DNA from: QQUD01 sp039029915
Lineage (GTDB): Bacteria > Chloroflexota > Anaerolineae > Promineifilales > Promineifilaceae
Length of the DNA: 12,402 nt
NCBI GenBank assembly: GCA_039029915.1
Contig: JBCCFD010000221.1
Location: 1-12,402, forward strand
Direction of reading: 5' to 3'
Shown in pieces: positions 1-6,308 of this stretch. The notes under the pieces are model-generated. The model was not told the origin of the DNA. It searched no databases and saw only the letters and a list, made by a program, of their open reading frames with translations. Made by a program: the position numbers and the translations under genes. Each line of letters begins with the position of its first letter. Positions within the stretch are counted from its first letter, which is position 1.

Positions 1-2
1 CG

Positions 3-1433
3 GGCGTTGCTGTTGTTGGTGTGTACTCTTCTCTGCAATACTGTGTAGGAGTCGCCACACCTAGCACCTATCGCCGCACTTGCTACGCAGGTGACTGGAC
101 AGGTCGCGCCATGATTTTTGGACTCGCTGACAAGGCTGAATCACTAAACATCCCCATTCATGAGCATCAGTATGTGACCCGTCTTTTGGTAGATAATGAG
201 AAATGTTTTGGGGCGCTGGCTTTCAATATCAATACAGGTGAGCGCACCGTTTATCTTGCGGACGCAGTTGTTTTGGCGGCCGGTGGACACACGCGCCTGT
301 GGCGACGAAGCTCCTCTCGCCGAGACGAAAATACGGGCGACGGCATGTATTTGGGGCTAGAAGCAGGGGTAGAACTAGGGGATATGGAGCTGGTACAGTT
401 CCATCCAACCGGCATGGTGGCTCCTGAAAGCATTGCTGGCACCTTAGTGACCGAAGCGGTACGAGGTGAAGGTGGGCATCTGCTCAACGCAAACGGCGAA
501 CGCTTTATGGCACGGTACGATCCGGAGCGAATGGAGCTCTCAACCCGCGACCGGATTGCGTTGGCAAACTACACAGAAATTCAGGCTGGGCGCGGTGGCC
601 CTAACGGAGGTGTTTTCTTAGACATCAGCCATCGCACTAAGGAACTTATTATTGAAAAATTGCCCCGTATGTACCGTCAATTTTTAGAGCATCAGCTTCT
701 TGATATGAGCAAGGAGCCTATGGAAGTGGCGCCAACGGCCCACTATTCGATGGGTGGAGTCATTGTTGACCCAGATACCCACGCTACATCGGTGGCAGGG
801 CTTTATGCTGCTGGTGAAATTACCAGTGGGGTACACGGTGCTAATCGGCTGGGTGGTAATTCACTTGTGGAGACGGTGGTTTACGGCCGTATCTCTGGAA
901 CCGAAGCGGCCCAATTCTCGCTGGGCATTTCTGCCCAGCACCGCAACATGCAGGTGATTCAAGCCGCTCACGATGATTTAGACAGCATGATCAAACACGG
1001 CCGCGAAATGGCGCGTCCGCTGCAGCGACAGTTGCGCAATGTGATGTGGCAGTATGGTGGGGTGATTCGCAGTGAGGATGGCCTGCTGAAAGGGCTTGAA
1101 GAACTCAAGCAAATTTCAGAAGCGTCGAAATATGTGGATGTACGGCCGTCTAGTGAAGGGTATCATGATTTGGCGCTGGCGCTGGATTTACGCTCTTCGC
1201 TTATTTCTGCTGAAGCGACCCTGCGCAGTGCGGTTGAGCGTCGTGAGAGCCGCGGTGCTCACCAGCGTAGTGATTATCCGGACATTGATGACTCATTGAA
1301 AAAGAACTTTATTAACTATCTGGAAGATGGAGAGCTCAAGGTTAAGTCTGCGGCGATTCCGCCAATTGATGAGGCGCTGTTGCCATATCTCAAGGGCGAA
1401 GAGCTAGAGGTCGCTGGACGACTGTTGGAGTAG
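3..1433 (+). CDS. sdhA: Succinate dehydrogenase/fumarate reductase flavoprotein subunit, 5'-truncated by window edge
   Basis: This is the FAD-bearing catalytic subunit that interconverts succinate and fumarate as part of a membrane-associated complex II. The frame is open to the window start and the N-terminal dinucleotide-binding motif is missing, so the gene begins upstream. The GTG at position 21 is not the real start. Numbering from the codon at 21, these family motifs are seen: CYAGDWTG (21-28), VVLAAGG (83-89), QFHPTG (126-131, active-site His), GERFM (159-163), the STRDR segment (174-178), PTAHYSMGG (238-246) and GANRLGGNSL (273-282, substrate-binding Arg). The C-terminal helical domain has ESRGAH followed by a YPD motif. 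The gene ends in DEALLPYLKGEELEVAGRLLE or similar and is followed at once by a strong terminator, so no iron-sulphur subunit gene (sdhB) lies downstream; it would have to be upstream. Fumarate reductase or a related flavoprotein is an alternative reading; the family assignment is firm. Confidence 0.93.
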   Translation, partial: GVAVVGVYSSLQYCVGVATPSTYRRTCYAGDWTGRAMIFGLADKAESLNIPIHEHQYVTRLLVDNEKCFGALAFNINTGERTVYLADAVVLAAGGHTRLWRRSSSRRDENTGDGMYLGLEAGVELGDMELVQFHPTGMVAPESIAGTLVTEAVRGEGGHLLNANGERFMARYDPERMELSTRDRIALANYTEIQAGRGGPNGGVFLDISHRTKELIIEKLPRMYRQFLEHQLLDMSKEPMEVAPTAHYSMGGVIVDPDTHATSVAGLYAAGEITSGVHGANRLGGNSLVETVVYGRISGTEAAQFSLGISAQHRNMQVIQAAHDDLDSMIKHGREMARPLQRQLRNVMWQYGGVIRSEDGLLKGLEELKQISEASKYVDVRPSSEGYHDLALALDLRSSLISAEATLRSAVERRESRGAHQRSDYPDIDDSLKKNFINYLEDGELKVKSAAIPPIDEALLPYLKGEELEVAGRLLE

Positions 1434-1460
1434 GGTGAACACCTAGGGTAATGTTTAAGA

Positions 1461-1496
1461 AAATGGAGCAATCGACAAGATTGCTCCATTTTTTTT
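1461..1496. terminator. Bidirectional intrinsic terminator between convergent genes
   Basis: There is a perfect 13-bp stem (1461-1473 paired with 1479-1491) around the 5-nt loop GACAA, with T residues running on to 1496. It sits 27 nt after the flavoprotein stop codon and 2 nt before the end of the minus-strand oxidase gene. On the plus strand the stem is followed by a clean T tract. On the minus strand it is followed by TTTCTTAAA, so it should stop transcription from both sides. Confidence 0.92.
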
Positions 1497-1498
1497 AC

Positions 1499-2755
1499 CT
1501 AAAACACAAAAGGCGGCAGGTAATTATCACCTTGTAACAGACATTCCCGGCGCAGTTCAGCACCCCGCTCATGGATTTCGGCCACGCTTTGAACCCCGAC
1601 CAGCCGCATGGCGCGGTCAAGGTCTGATTTTAGAATTTCAAAGGCTCGGGTTAAGCCTGCATGACCACCAGCCCCAATGCCTGCCGCCGTGACGCGACCC
1701 AGCCCAACCGCTTTTAAGCCGTAGGTTAAGGCGATTAAGACGTCGGTGCCGTTGCGCACGCCGCCGTCCATTAGAAAATCAAGCTGGGTATCACCAACGA
1801 GGGGCATCTCTTGCGCAACGATGTGTAAAACTGGGGGCACTCTGTCCTGTTGTCGCCCCCCGTGATTTGACCAGATAACGGCCGTTGCACCCATCTCTTC
1901 TGCTTTTCGCGCATCGTAAGCACAGTGAACCCCTTTAATAATGAGCGGTCTGTCATTTCCCCACGCTTCCTTAATCCACTTTAAATCATCCCAAGTCACG
2001 GCCGATGCAGCCAGCTGTGTCCCAATATCGGCGTAGGGCATTGGCTGACCATCGTTATCGATGACATTGACAAACTGCATCAAGCCACCGTCTCGGTAAT
2101 GGTCCCAGAGCCAAGATAGTCGGGGTATCATTTGGGGGGCGACTCTAAGCTTATGGCCGGCAAGACCAATACGCTCACCTAAACCCAGTCCTTGAAAACT
2201 GCCCGTCACCTGCATCGGCTTCATTTTGGCATGGAGCGCCCGTAAGCCAGACACGCCCGTATCAATCGTTAGCATGAGAGCCGTGAAGCCTGCTTTTTTG
2301 GCTCGTTCGATGCCTCGGATAGCCGTTTCTCGTCCCCCGCAAAGATAGAGCTGGAACCAGCAATTTCTCCGTGAGGCGGCCGCGACGTCTTCCATTGGTG
2401 TGCCAGAGAGGGTTGATTGGGCCATGACGGTACCAAACTCCCCCGCAACCTGTGAAGCGACTGCATCTGCCATCGGGTAAAGCGAGCGCAAGCTGCCGAC
2501 GGGAGAAATATACCAAGGCACGTCGAGTTTTTCATTAACAGCCGTTGTGCTCATATCAATCTCTGAAAAACTAAGCGCACCATATGCCGTTGTAAACGCC
2601 TGTTGGAACGCTAACACATTCCCGCGCAGGGTCGTTTCATCATCTGCCCCGCCCCGAAAATATTCTGACACAATTGGCGGTATGCGCCGCCTCATTAGTT
2701 TCCAAAGATCTGCTGTGGTTAATGCATCCGCAATTTTTTGCTCTTGTCTATTCAT
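1499..2755 (-). CDS. FMN-dependent alpha-hydroxy-acid dehydrogenase/oxidase family protein (LldD/glycolate oxidase-like)
   Basis: This 418-aa TIM-barrel flavoenzyme should oxidise a 2-hydroxy acid such as L-lactate or glycolate to the 2-oxo acid; the substrate is not visible in sequence. All catalytic landmarks known from flavocytochrome b2 and glycolate oxidase are present: Tyr32 (EYFRGGADDE), Tyr137 (FQLYL), Asp165 (TIDT), Arg172, Lys274 (IIKGV), His298 and Arg301 (SNHGGRQ), and the FMN-phosphate segment DGGVRNGTD (330-338). Two stretches differ from the usual pattern. The residues after the active-site Arg are ALHAKMKP rather than the common ExDxRN type, and GRVTAAG replaces the usual GRPxxYG. 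An ATG exists 33 codons upstream (2854), but 2755 is chosen because GGAAGGG (2761-2767) lies 5 nt before it and homology begins there. It converges on the flavoprotein gene and may feed electrons to the respiratory chain (inference). Confidence 0.9.
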   Translation of the reverse strand: MNRQEQKIADALTTADLWKLMRRRIPPIVSEYFRGGADDETTLRGNVLAFQQAFTTAYGALSFSEIDMSTTAVNEKLDVPWYISPVGSLRSLYPMADAVASQVAGEFGTVMAQSTLSGTPMEDVAAASRRNCWFQLYLCGGRETAIRGIERAKKAGFTALMLTIDTGVSGLRALHAKMKPMQVTGSFQGLGLGERIGLAGHKLRVAPQMIPRLSWLWDHYRDGGLMQFVNVIDNDGQPMPYADIGTQLAASAVTWDDLKWIKEAWGNDRPLIIKGVHCAYDARKAEEMGATAVIWSNHGGRQQDRVPPVLHIVAQEMPLVGDTQLDFLMDGGVRNGTDVLIALTYGLKAVGLGRVTAAGIGAGGHAGLTRAFEILKSDLDRAMRLVGVQSVAEIHERGAELRRECLLQGDNYLPPFVF

Positions 2756-2760
2756 GAGTG

Positions 2761-2767
2761 CCCTTCC
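2761..2767 (-). promoter_or_regulatory. Shine-Dalgarno deciding the oxidase start
   Basis: On the minus strand GGAAGGG is followed by CACTC and then ATG (2755). The longer ATG at 2854 is preceded only by an A/T run, so this site fixes the start. Confidence 0.7.
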
Positions 2768-2800
2768 AGTGCAAAAAACCTCTAAGGGAGGTCGAAATTT

Positions 2801-3067
2801 ATGCAAAATGATAAATGTTGGGTTTTTCTTTCCGCTTCGAGAATTGTGACACATTTTAAAAAAAATAACAGCGCATTATTTTCAATGAGACGAATAGCTG
2901 ATGCTGTTTGGCTTACCAGGTTGGTTGGATTGCGCCACGCAATACACCACTCAATGGAGAACAAAAAGTATCTTGAAATAAAACAGCTTCGTATAAGTTT
3001 TTGTTCTCTTGTAAGTAATTTTCATTTTGTGCGCGGGAATTCAAGGTACCTTCTGAAAATTACTTAA
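2801..3067 (+). CDS. Doubtful 88-aa small ORF with a strong Shine-Dalgarno
   Basis: The only support is AAGGGAGGT (2784-2792), close to the ideal ribosome binding site, ending 8 nt before the ATG at 2801. The predicted protein (MQNDKCWVFLSASRIV...) is basic, has two cysteines, and resembles no family I recognise; there is no convincing membrane segment or repeat. The ORF overlaps AT-rich sequence and both arms of the inverted repeat at 3012-3066, and the SD also forms the right arm of a small ACCTC/GAGGT hairpin. A competing minus-strand ORF (2782-2964) covers much of the same sequence. Chance is the more likely explanation. Confidence 0.2.
   Translation: MQNDKCWVFLSASRIVTHFKKNNSALFSMRRIADAVWLTRLVGLRHAIHHSMENKKYLEIKQLRISFCSLVSNFHFVRGNSRYLLKIT
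3012..3066. repeat. 13-bp perfect inverted repeat, 29-nt spacer
   Basis: TAAGTAATTTTCA (3012-3024) is the exact reverse complement of TGAAAATTACTTA (3054-3066). The spacer contains GAATTC and GGTACC palindromes. No T tract follows, so it is not a typical terminator. It lies about 90 nt upstream of the small-protein gene and could be a cruciform, a bipartite regulator site or an RNA hairpin. Confidence 0.75.
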
Positions 3068-3140
3068 GGGCTCAGAAAAAAATATTAAAATAACCCACCT
3101 AATACATCTTTAGGCTACTCCTTGCTTAGCAGTAAACCCC

Positions 3141-3146
3141 TACAAT
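3141..3146 (+). promoter_or_regulatory. Putative -10 box of a leaderless transcript
   Basis: TACAAT ends exactly 6 nt before the ATG at 3153, which places the predicted transcription start on or next to the A of the start codon. No Shine-Dalgarno is present; the sequence between is CAAAAA. A TTGCTT at 3122-3127 is too close (13 nt) for a normal -35. The same -10 to ATG spacing is seen at 6309 and at 10757 on the minus strand. Confidence 0.5.
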
Positions 3147-3152
3147 CAAAAA

Positions 3153-3359
3153 ATGAACAGATACGAAATTCGGATTCAGAGTTTGCTCGATCCATCTTGG
3201 CAGGAAACCTTTGATGTGGAGACATTTGCTCATGATCGAACGCATGGTCAAACTGTGCTTAAAAGTCCGCTTGATCAGGCGCGGCTGCAAGGCATCCTAA
3301 ACCGCATCCACAATATGGGTCTGAAACTCGTCGCGGTCAAAATTATTGACGCACACTAA
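3153..3359 (+). CDS. Conserved small protein of unknown function, 68 aa
   Basis: The protein begins MNRYEIRIQSLLDPSWQE and contains SPLDQARLQGILNRIHNMGLKLVAVK. I recognise the pattern YEIRhxGxLDxSWxxxF...GPLxDQAxLxGhLxxIxxLxLxLLxV from small uncharacterised proteins common in Chloroflexi and Actinobacteria; no function is known to me. There is no signal peptide, cysteine pair or membrane helix. The layout suggests a strand-rich N-terminal half and an amphipathic helix at about residues 40-55. It starts with no Shine-Dalgarno, directly after a -10-like box. Its stop lies 8 nt before the next ATG, and the RBS of that gene overlaps its stop codon, so the two are probably co-transcribed. Confidence 0.8.
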   Translation: MNRYEIRIQSLLDPSWQETFDVETFAHDRTHGQTVLKSPLDQARLQGILNRIHNMGLKLVAVKIIDAH

Positions 3360-3367
3360 GGGGACTG

Positions 3368-4558
3368 ATGAAAAAATATTTATTCTTTATCGTTATTCTG
3401 GTTAATTTCGGGGTGCTCCTCTGGGTTTATGGGCCACAAGTCGATGGGGCGCGTAGCTATCTGGGCATCCCATTTTCGACAAATACGCTTGACTCCCACA
3501 TCGGGCAGCGCATGGACGAACTCAATATTCATGGTCTTTCACTGGCGCTCATAAACCAAGGTGAAGTTGTGTATTCAAGCGGTTACGGCTTGGCCAATGT
3601 CGAGAAGCAGCTGCCGGTTACCCAGCAGACAATTTTTGAAGGGGCCTCTTTGTCAAAACCGGTCTTTGCTTTTTTTGTGATGACCTTTGTCGAGGAGGGT
3701 CGGTTAGACCTTGATAAGCCCCTGCATGAGTATTACCCACACCCTGATATTAGCGACCCAAGCGCGGAAGCGATCACGGCCAGAATGGTCTTGAGCCATC
3801 AGTCAGGGTTCCCAAACTGGCGGGAAAACGAGCCCGATGAAATTTTAAAAATCAACTTTAAGCCGGGCACAGATTATCTTTACTCAGGGGAAGGGTATCA
3901 ATATTTAGCAATGGTGCTGCGAGAGATTGAACAGACAGATTGGGCGGGATTGGAGCAGATATTTCAAGCGCGGGTGGCGCAACCGTTAGGGCTCAACCAC
4001 ACCGTTTTCATTCAAACGCCGTACACACGGCAACACAAAGCGGAGCCATACGATGCTGCTGGGCAATGGATTGATTGGGCAAACAGCTACACTTTTCAAA
4101 AAGAGGACGGGAATTTTTACGCGCCATCTTCAATTCACTCGGAACCCGAAGATTTTTCAAAATGGATGATAGGCATTATGAACGAAGCGGTTTTGAGTGA
4201 GGCAAGCTATGCTGAACTGCTTAAACCTCATTCGTCTGTGCCTGATTCCGAACTCCCTCTTTCAAATACGCTAGGGTTTTTTACGGTTCAAGTGCCGCTG
4301 ACTGAATTTTACTTACATTCAGGCAACAATAATGGGTTTGATGGCTGGTTTGCTCTTGATGTGAATCGGGATTGGGGATTTGTTATGTTTGCGAATTCTG
4401 ATAACGGAGAGGCGTTTGGTGAGGAGTTGTTTCTTTATTTGCTTACAGGGCCAAGCGTGGTGAAGCCATTGAGTATTTTGGGATTAATTGTTTTGAACAG
4501 CTTGGTATTTGGGATTGGCGGCATTCGGGCGCTTCGTAACCAACTTCCGAACACTTAG
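3368..4558 (+). CDS. Membrane-anchored serine hydrolase, class C beta-lactamase fold
   Basis: This 396-aa protein of the beta-lactamase/penicillin-binding-like hydrolase family probably acts outside the cytoplasmic membrane on an ester or peptide; the substrate is unknown. Residues 4-21 form an N-terminal membrane anchor. The three catalytic motifs are complete: SxxK at Ser94-Lys97 (GASLSKP), the Tyr motif YSG at Tyr172 (YLYSGEGYQYL), and HSG at 317-319 replacing KTG (HSGNNNGFDG), as is usual for esterase-like members. LSHQSGFPNW (142-151) is the common conserved LLsHtSGlp segment. A second hydrophobic helix at about 366-386 ends the protein, so both ends may be membrane-embedded. AAGGGG (3358-3363) gives a good ribosome binding site 4 nt before the ATG. 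It is the second gene of the 3153-6264 operon. It carries no copy of the ACGGCCGT palindrome. Confidence 0.88.
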   Translation: MKKYLFFIVILVNFGVLLWVYGPQVDGARSYLGIPFSTNTLDSHIGQRMDELNIHGLSLALINQGEVVYSSGYGLANVEKQLPVTQQTIFEGASLSKPVFAFFVMTFVEEGRLDLDKPLHEYYPHPDISDPSAEAITARMVLSHQSGFPNWRENEPDEILKINFKPGTDYLYSGEGYQYLAMVLREIEQTDWAGLEQIFQARVAQPLGLNHTVFIQTPYTRQHKAEPYDAAGQWIDWANSYTFQKEDGNFYAPSSIHSEPEDFSKWMIGIMNEAVLSEASYAELLKPHSSVPDSELPLSNTLGFFTVQVPLTEFYLHSGNNNGFDGWFALDVNRDWGFVMFANSDNGEAFGEELFLYLLTGPSVVKPLSILGLIVLNSLVFGIGGIRALRNQLPNT

Positions 4559-4579
4559 CTTGGTTTCATGTCAGCAACC

Positions 4580-4597
4580 TAGGGTAGGAGGACCCTA
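4580..4597 (+). promoter_or_regulatory. Hairpin presenting AGGAGG in its loop, upstream of the S41 gene
   Basis: TAGGGT (4580-4585) pairs perfectly with ACCCTA (4592-4597), leaving the six-base loop AGGAGG. It sits between the hydrolase stop (4558) and the S41 start (4627), 5 nt ahead of an alternative ATG at 4603. A second SD, GAGGAGG (4615-4621), precedes the preferred ATG at 4627 by 5 nt. Confidence 0.5.
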
Positions 4598-4626
4598 TCC
4601 CTATGGTTGGAGTTGAGGAGGATGAT

Positions 4627-6264
4627 ATGTCATTGCCTGCTTTTGTGCTTTGGGTGTTAACGGCCGTTCAGCTTTTGGGCGGCCATTTATGCAGCTCATT
4701 AAAATGGCGGCTTATGCTGTGGGCTGTCATTGTTGGGGTGTGGGGATGGCAGCTGGGGCACGACGTCATTTTAGCTAGCATGGTGCCCGTTTATTTTTTG
4801 CTAGGTGCACTCTTTGTCAGGGATGGATTGCTTGCTGTTCAACAGCGGCAGTCTACGCACCACGCTTTCAAAAAAACATGGATTAAATGGGTGGGCCTGG
4901 TTTTTGGATCTTTCTTGCTACTGATTCCTTTAGTGGAGGCGGCCATTTTGCCGTTTGATACGGTAGATTACTCAAGGCGTAGCTTGACAGCCGCCTTTGA
5001 GCAGATGCACCGCACCCTTCAAACACGGTATCCCTTTGGGGAATGGAAGCAGATTGATTGGGACGCGCTTTATGCAGAACATTATCCAGCCGTTGTGGAA
5101 GCTCAAAGCACGGGAGATGAAGCTGGCTATTATGTGGCGCTTAGGAAATATCTGTTTTCGCTTCCTGACGGGCACGTATGGCTTGATGGGCCGCTGCACG
5201 ATGAGCTAAAAACGGCCGTTATTGGGGGTGGGTTTGGCTTTGCCGTCATTCAGCTTAATGATGGTCGGGTGATTGCCCATATCATTGAGCCATTTGGTCC
5301 CGCTGACCGAGCCGGCATGACGTGGGGGGCGGAGATTATTCGCTGGGACGGTGTTGATGTGGACACGGCCGTGTCTTCTCAGCCAATCCTATGGGCATCC
5401 AGACCGCCAGCCACCGCTCAGAACCTGGCTATCACTCAGCAGCATCTGTTGACGCGCGCACCAGTTGGCAGCGAACGAACCGTCACCTTTCGTAATATTG
5501 GTGCAAGTGAAGCCCAAACGGTGACCTTAACCGCCTACAACGATCAATTTAAAATGTATGATCAATCTATTCTTGGTGAATGGCCCAGCCAACCTCAAGA
5601 GCCTGTTCAGTTCCAAATTCTAGATAACAAAATTGGCTACCTAAAAATTCTTGCCCTGGACCCGAACTCAAAAGGAGAATCTTCTGGTGACGCTGTAGCC
5701 GATGCGATGGCATTGATGATTGAGCAAGAGGCTAAGGCCATCATCATTGACGTTCGCGGCAATCGAGGAGGGCTAGACACCGTTGTGCCTTTGATGATGA
5801 GCAACTTGACGCCAACTCGTCTGCACTATGAGGGAATCACGCATTACATGCCGATATTCGATGATTTTCGGCGACTAACCTCACTTTATGTTAATCCAGG
5901 CGAGCTTCAATTCACGAACCCTGTTTTTGTTTTAATTGATCATCGGTCAAAAAGCTCGGGGGAGGGATTTGGTTTAATTGCTCAATCATTACCCCATGTC
6001 CAAACCGTTGGAATGTACAGCACCGATGGCTCTTTTGGTATGTCGGCCGCATCAATATTGATGCCCAATGGCATCAAGCTATTTTATCCTTGGGGTCAGT
6101 CCCTTGATGAAGCAGGCGTTATCCAAGTTGAAGGTAACCATCAATTGCAGGGAGGCATCCAGCCGGATGTTGTCATCCCCTTAACCTTTGAGACGGCACA
6201 GTTGATTTATCTGGAAGGAGAGGATGTCGTTTTGGATTTTGTAGTGAGTGACCTGCTAAGGTAG
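4627..6264 (+). CDS. Membrane-bound S41-family (tail-specific/tricorn-like) peptidase
   Basis: This 545-aa protein begins with four predicted membrane helices (about 4-20, 28-43, 47-64 and 86-107), followed by an extracytoplasmic part. Residues 122-188 resemble the helical segment ahead of S41 cores (FEQMHRTLQTRYPF...IDW...LPDGHVWL). Residues about 199-290 form a PDZ-like unit (GFGFAVI...PADRAGMTWGAEIIRWDGVDVD). The S41 core follows, with IIIDVRGNRGGLD (372-384) and the nucleophile segment KSSGEG with Ser443 and Glu446. The Lys that follows in CtpA/Prc enzymes (TxGK) is replaced here: the matching segment reads TDGSFG. It is therefore closer to the Lys-free tricorn/S41B type, or catalytically altered. 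Start 4627 is chosen over 4603 because GAGGAGG lies 5 nt upstream; the longer form would add only eight residues. It is the third gene of the operon. It contains three ACGGCCGT copies, all read as Thr-Ala-Val. Confidence 0.87.
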   Translation: MSLPAFVLWVLTAVQLLGGHLCSSLKWRLMLWAVIVGVWGWQLGHDVILASMVPVYFLLGALFVRDGLLAVQQRQSTHHAFKKTWIKWVGLVFGSFLLLIPLVEAAILPFDTVDYSRRSLTAAFEQMHRTLQTRYPFGEWKQIDWDALYAEHYPAVVEAQSTGDEAGYYVALRKYLFSLPDGHVWLDGPLHDELKTAVIGGGFGFAVIQLNDGRVIAHIIEPFGPADRAGMTWGAEIIRWDGVDVDTAVSSQPILWASRPPATAQNLAITQQHLLTRAPVGSERTVTFRNIGASEAQTVTLTAYNDQFKMYDQSILGEWPSQPQEPVQFQILDNKIGYLKILALDPNSKGESSGDAVADAMALMIEQEAKAIIIDVRGNRGGLDTVVPLMMSNLTPTRLHYEGITHYMPIFDDFRRLTSLYVNPGELQFTNPVFVLIDHRSKSSGEGFGLIAQSLPHVQTVGMYSTDGSFGMSAASILMPNGIKLFYPWGQSLDEAGVIQVEGNHQLQGGIQPDVVIPLTFETAQLIYLEGEDVVLDFVVSDLLR

Positions 6265-6293
6265 CGAACAAGCGCTTTGCGCCTGCCAAAATG

Positions 6294-6302
6294 TGGTATG
6301 TT
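6294..6302 (+). promoter_or_regulatory. Putative extended -10 of a leaderless transcript
   Basis: TGG-TATGTT (an extended -10 form, TGn followed by TATGTT at 6297-6302) ends exactly 6 nt before the ATG at 6309. No Shine-Dalgarno precedes that ATG. The GCGC-TTT-GCGC mini-hairpin at 6272-6282 lies just upstream. Confidence 0.45.
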
Positions 6303-6308
6303 ACGCGT

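Larger units (their letters stand above)
2756..3152. other. AT-rich intergenic region of about 400 bp between divergent genes
   Basis: No recognisable gene product was found here. The block holds the leader of the minus-strand oxidase gene, a doubtful 88-codon ORF (2801-3067), a 6-bp hairpin ATTGCG-CCA-CGCAAT (2929-2943), a 13-bp inverted repeat (3012-3024/3054-3066) and the putative leaderless promoter of the gene at 3153. It contains no copy of the ACGGCCGT palindrome that marks most of the window. Confidence 0.6.

Noticed and set aside
3..70. Possible frameshift near the left edge of the flavoprotein gene, since the residues before RRTCYAGD look unlike the usual family sequence
   Set aside because: The frame is open to the edge, and neither alternative frame gives a better match over the short stretch. 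There is too little sequence to judge.
251..487. Long antisense ORF inside the flavoprotein gene, and similar overlapping ORFs inside the LuxR gene (7290-7634, 8218-8490)
   Set aside because: They are shadows of strongly conserved coding frames, low in complexity (Ser/Pro/Arg), and have no own ribosome sites.
2782..2964. Minus-strand 60-aa ORF upstream of the oxidase gene
   Set aside because: It has no Shine-Dalgarno, no family resemblance, and lies antisense to the other doubtful ORF in AT-rich sequence.
1441..4587. The 10-mer ACCTAGGGTA appears both after the flavoprotein gene (1441-1450) and before the S41 gene (4578-4587)
   Set aside because: Two copies of one 10-mer could be chance, the flanks do not match, and no further copies were seen.
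1886..4659. A 2.8-kb gap without ACGGCCGT, covering the serine hydrolase gene, as a sign of recent transfer
   Set aside because: With 14 sites in 12.4 kb, a largest gap of this size is expected by chance. CGGCCG cores at 1999 and 2377 also lie inside it.
6272..6282. GCGC-TTT-GCGC as a terminator of the hydrolase operon
   Set aside because: The stem is only four base pairs and no T tract follows.
6291..6308. ATG at 6291 as the LuxR start
   Set aside because: It adds only MWYVTR before the family-standard MPILQTKLQPP and has no SD.
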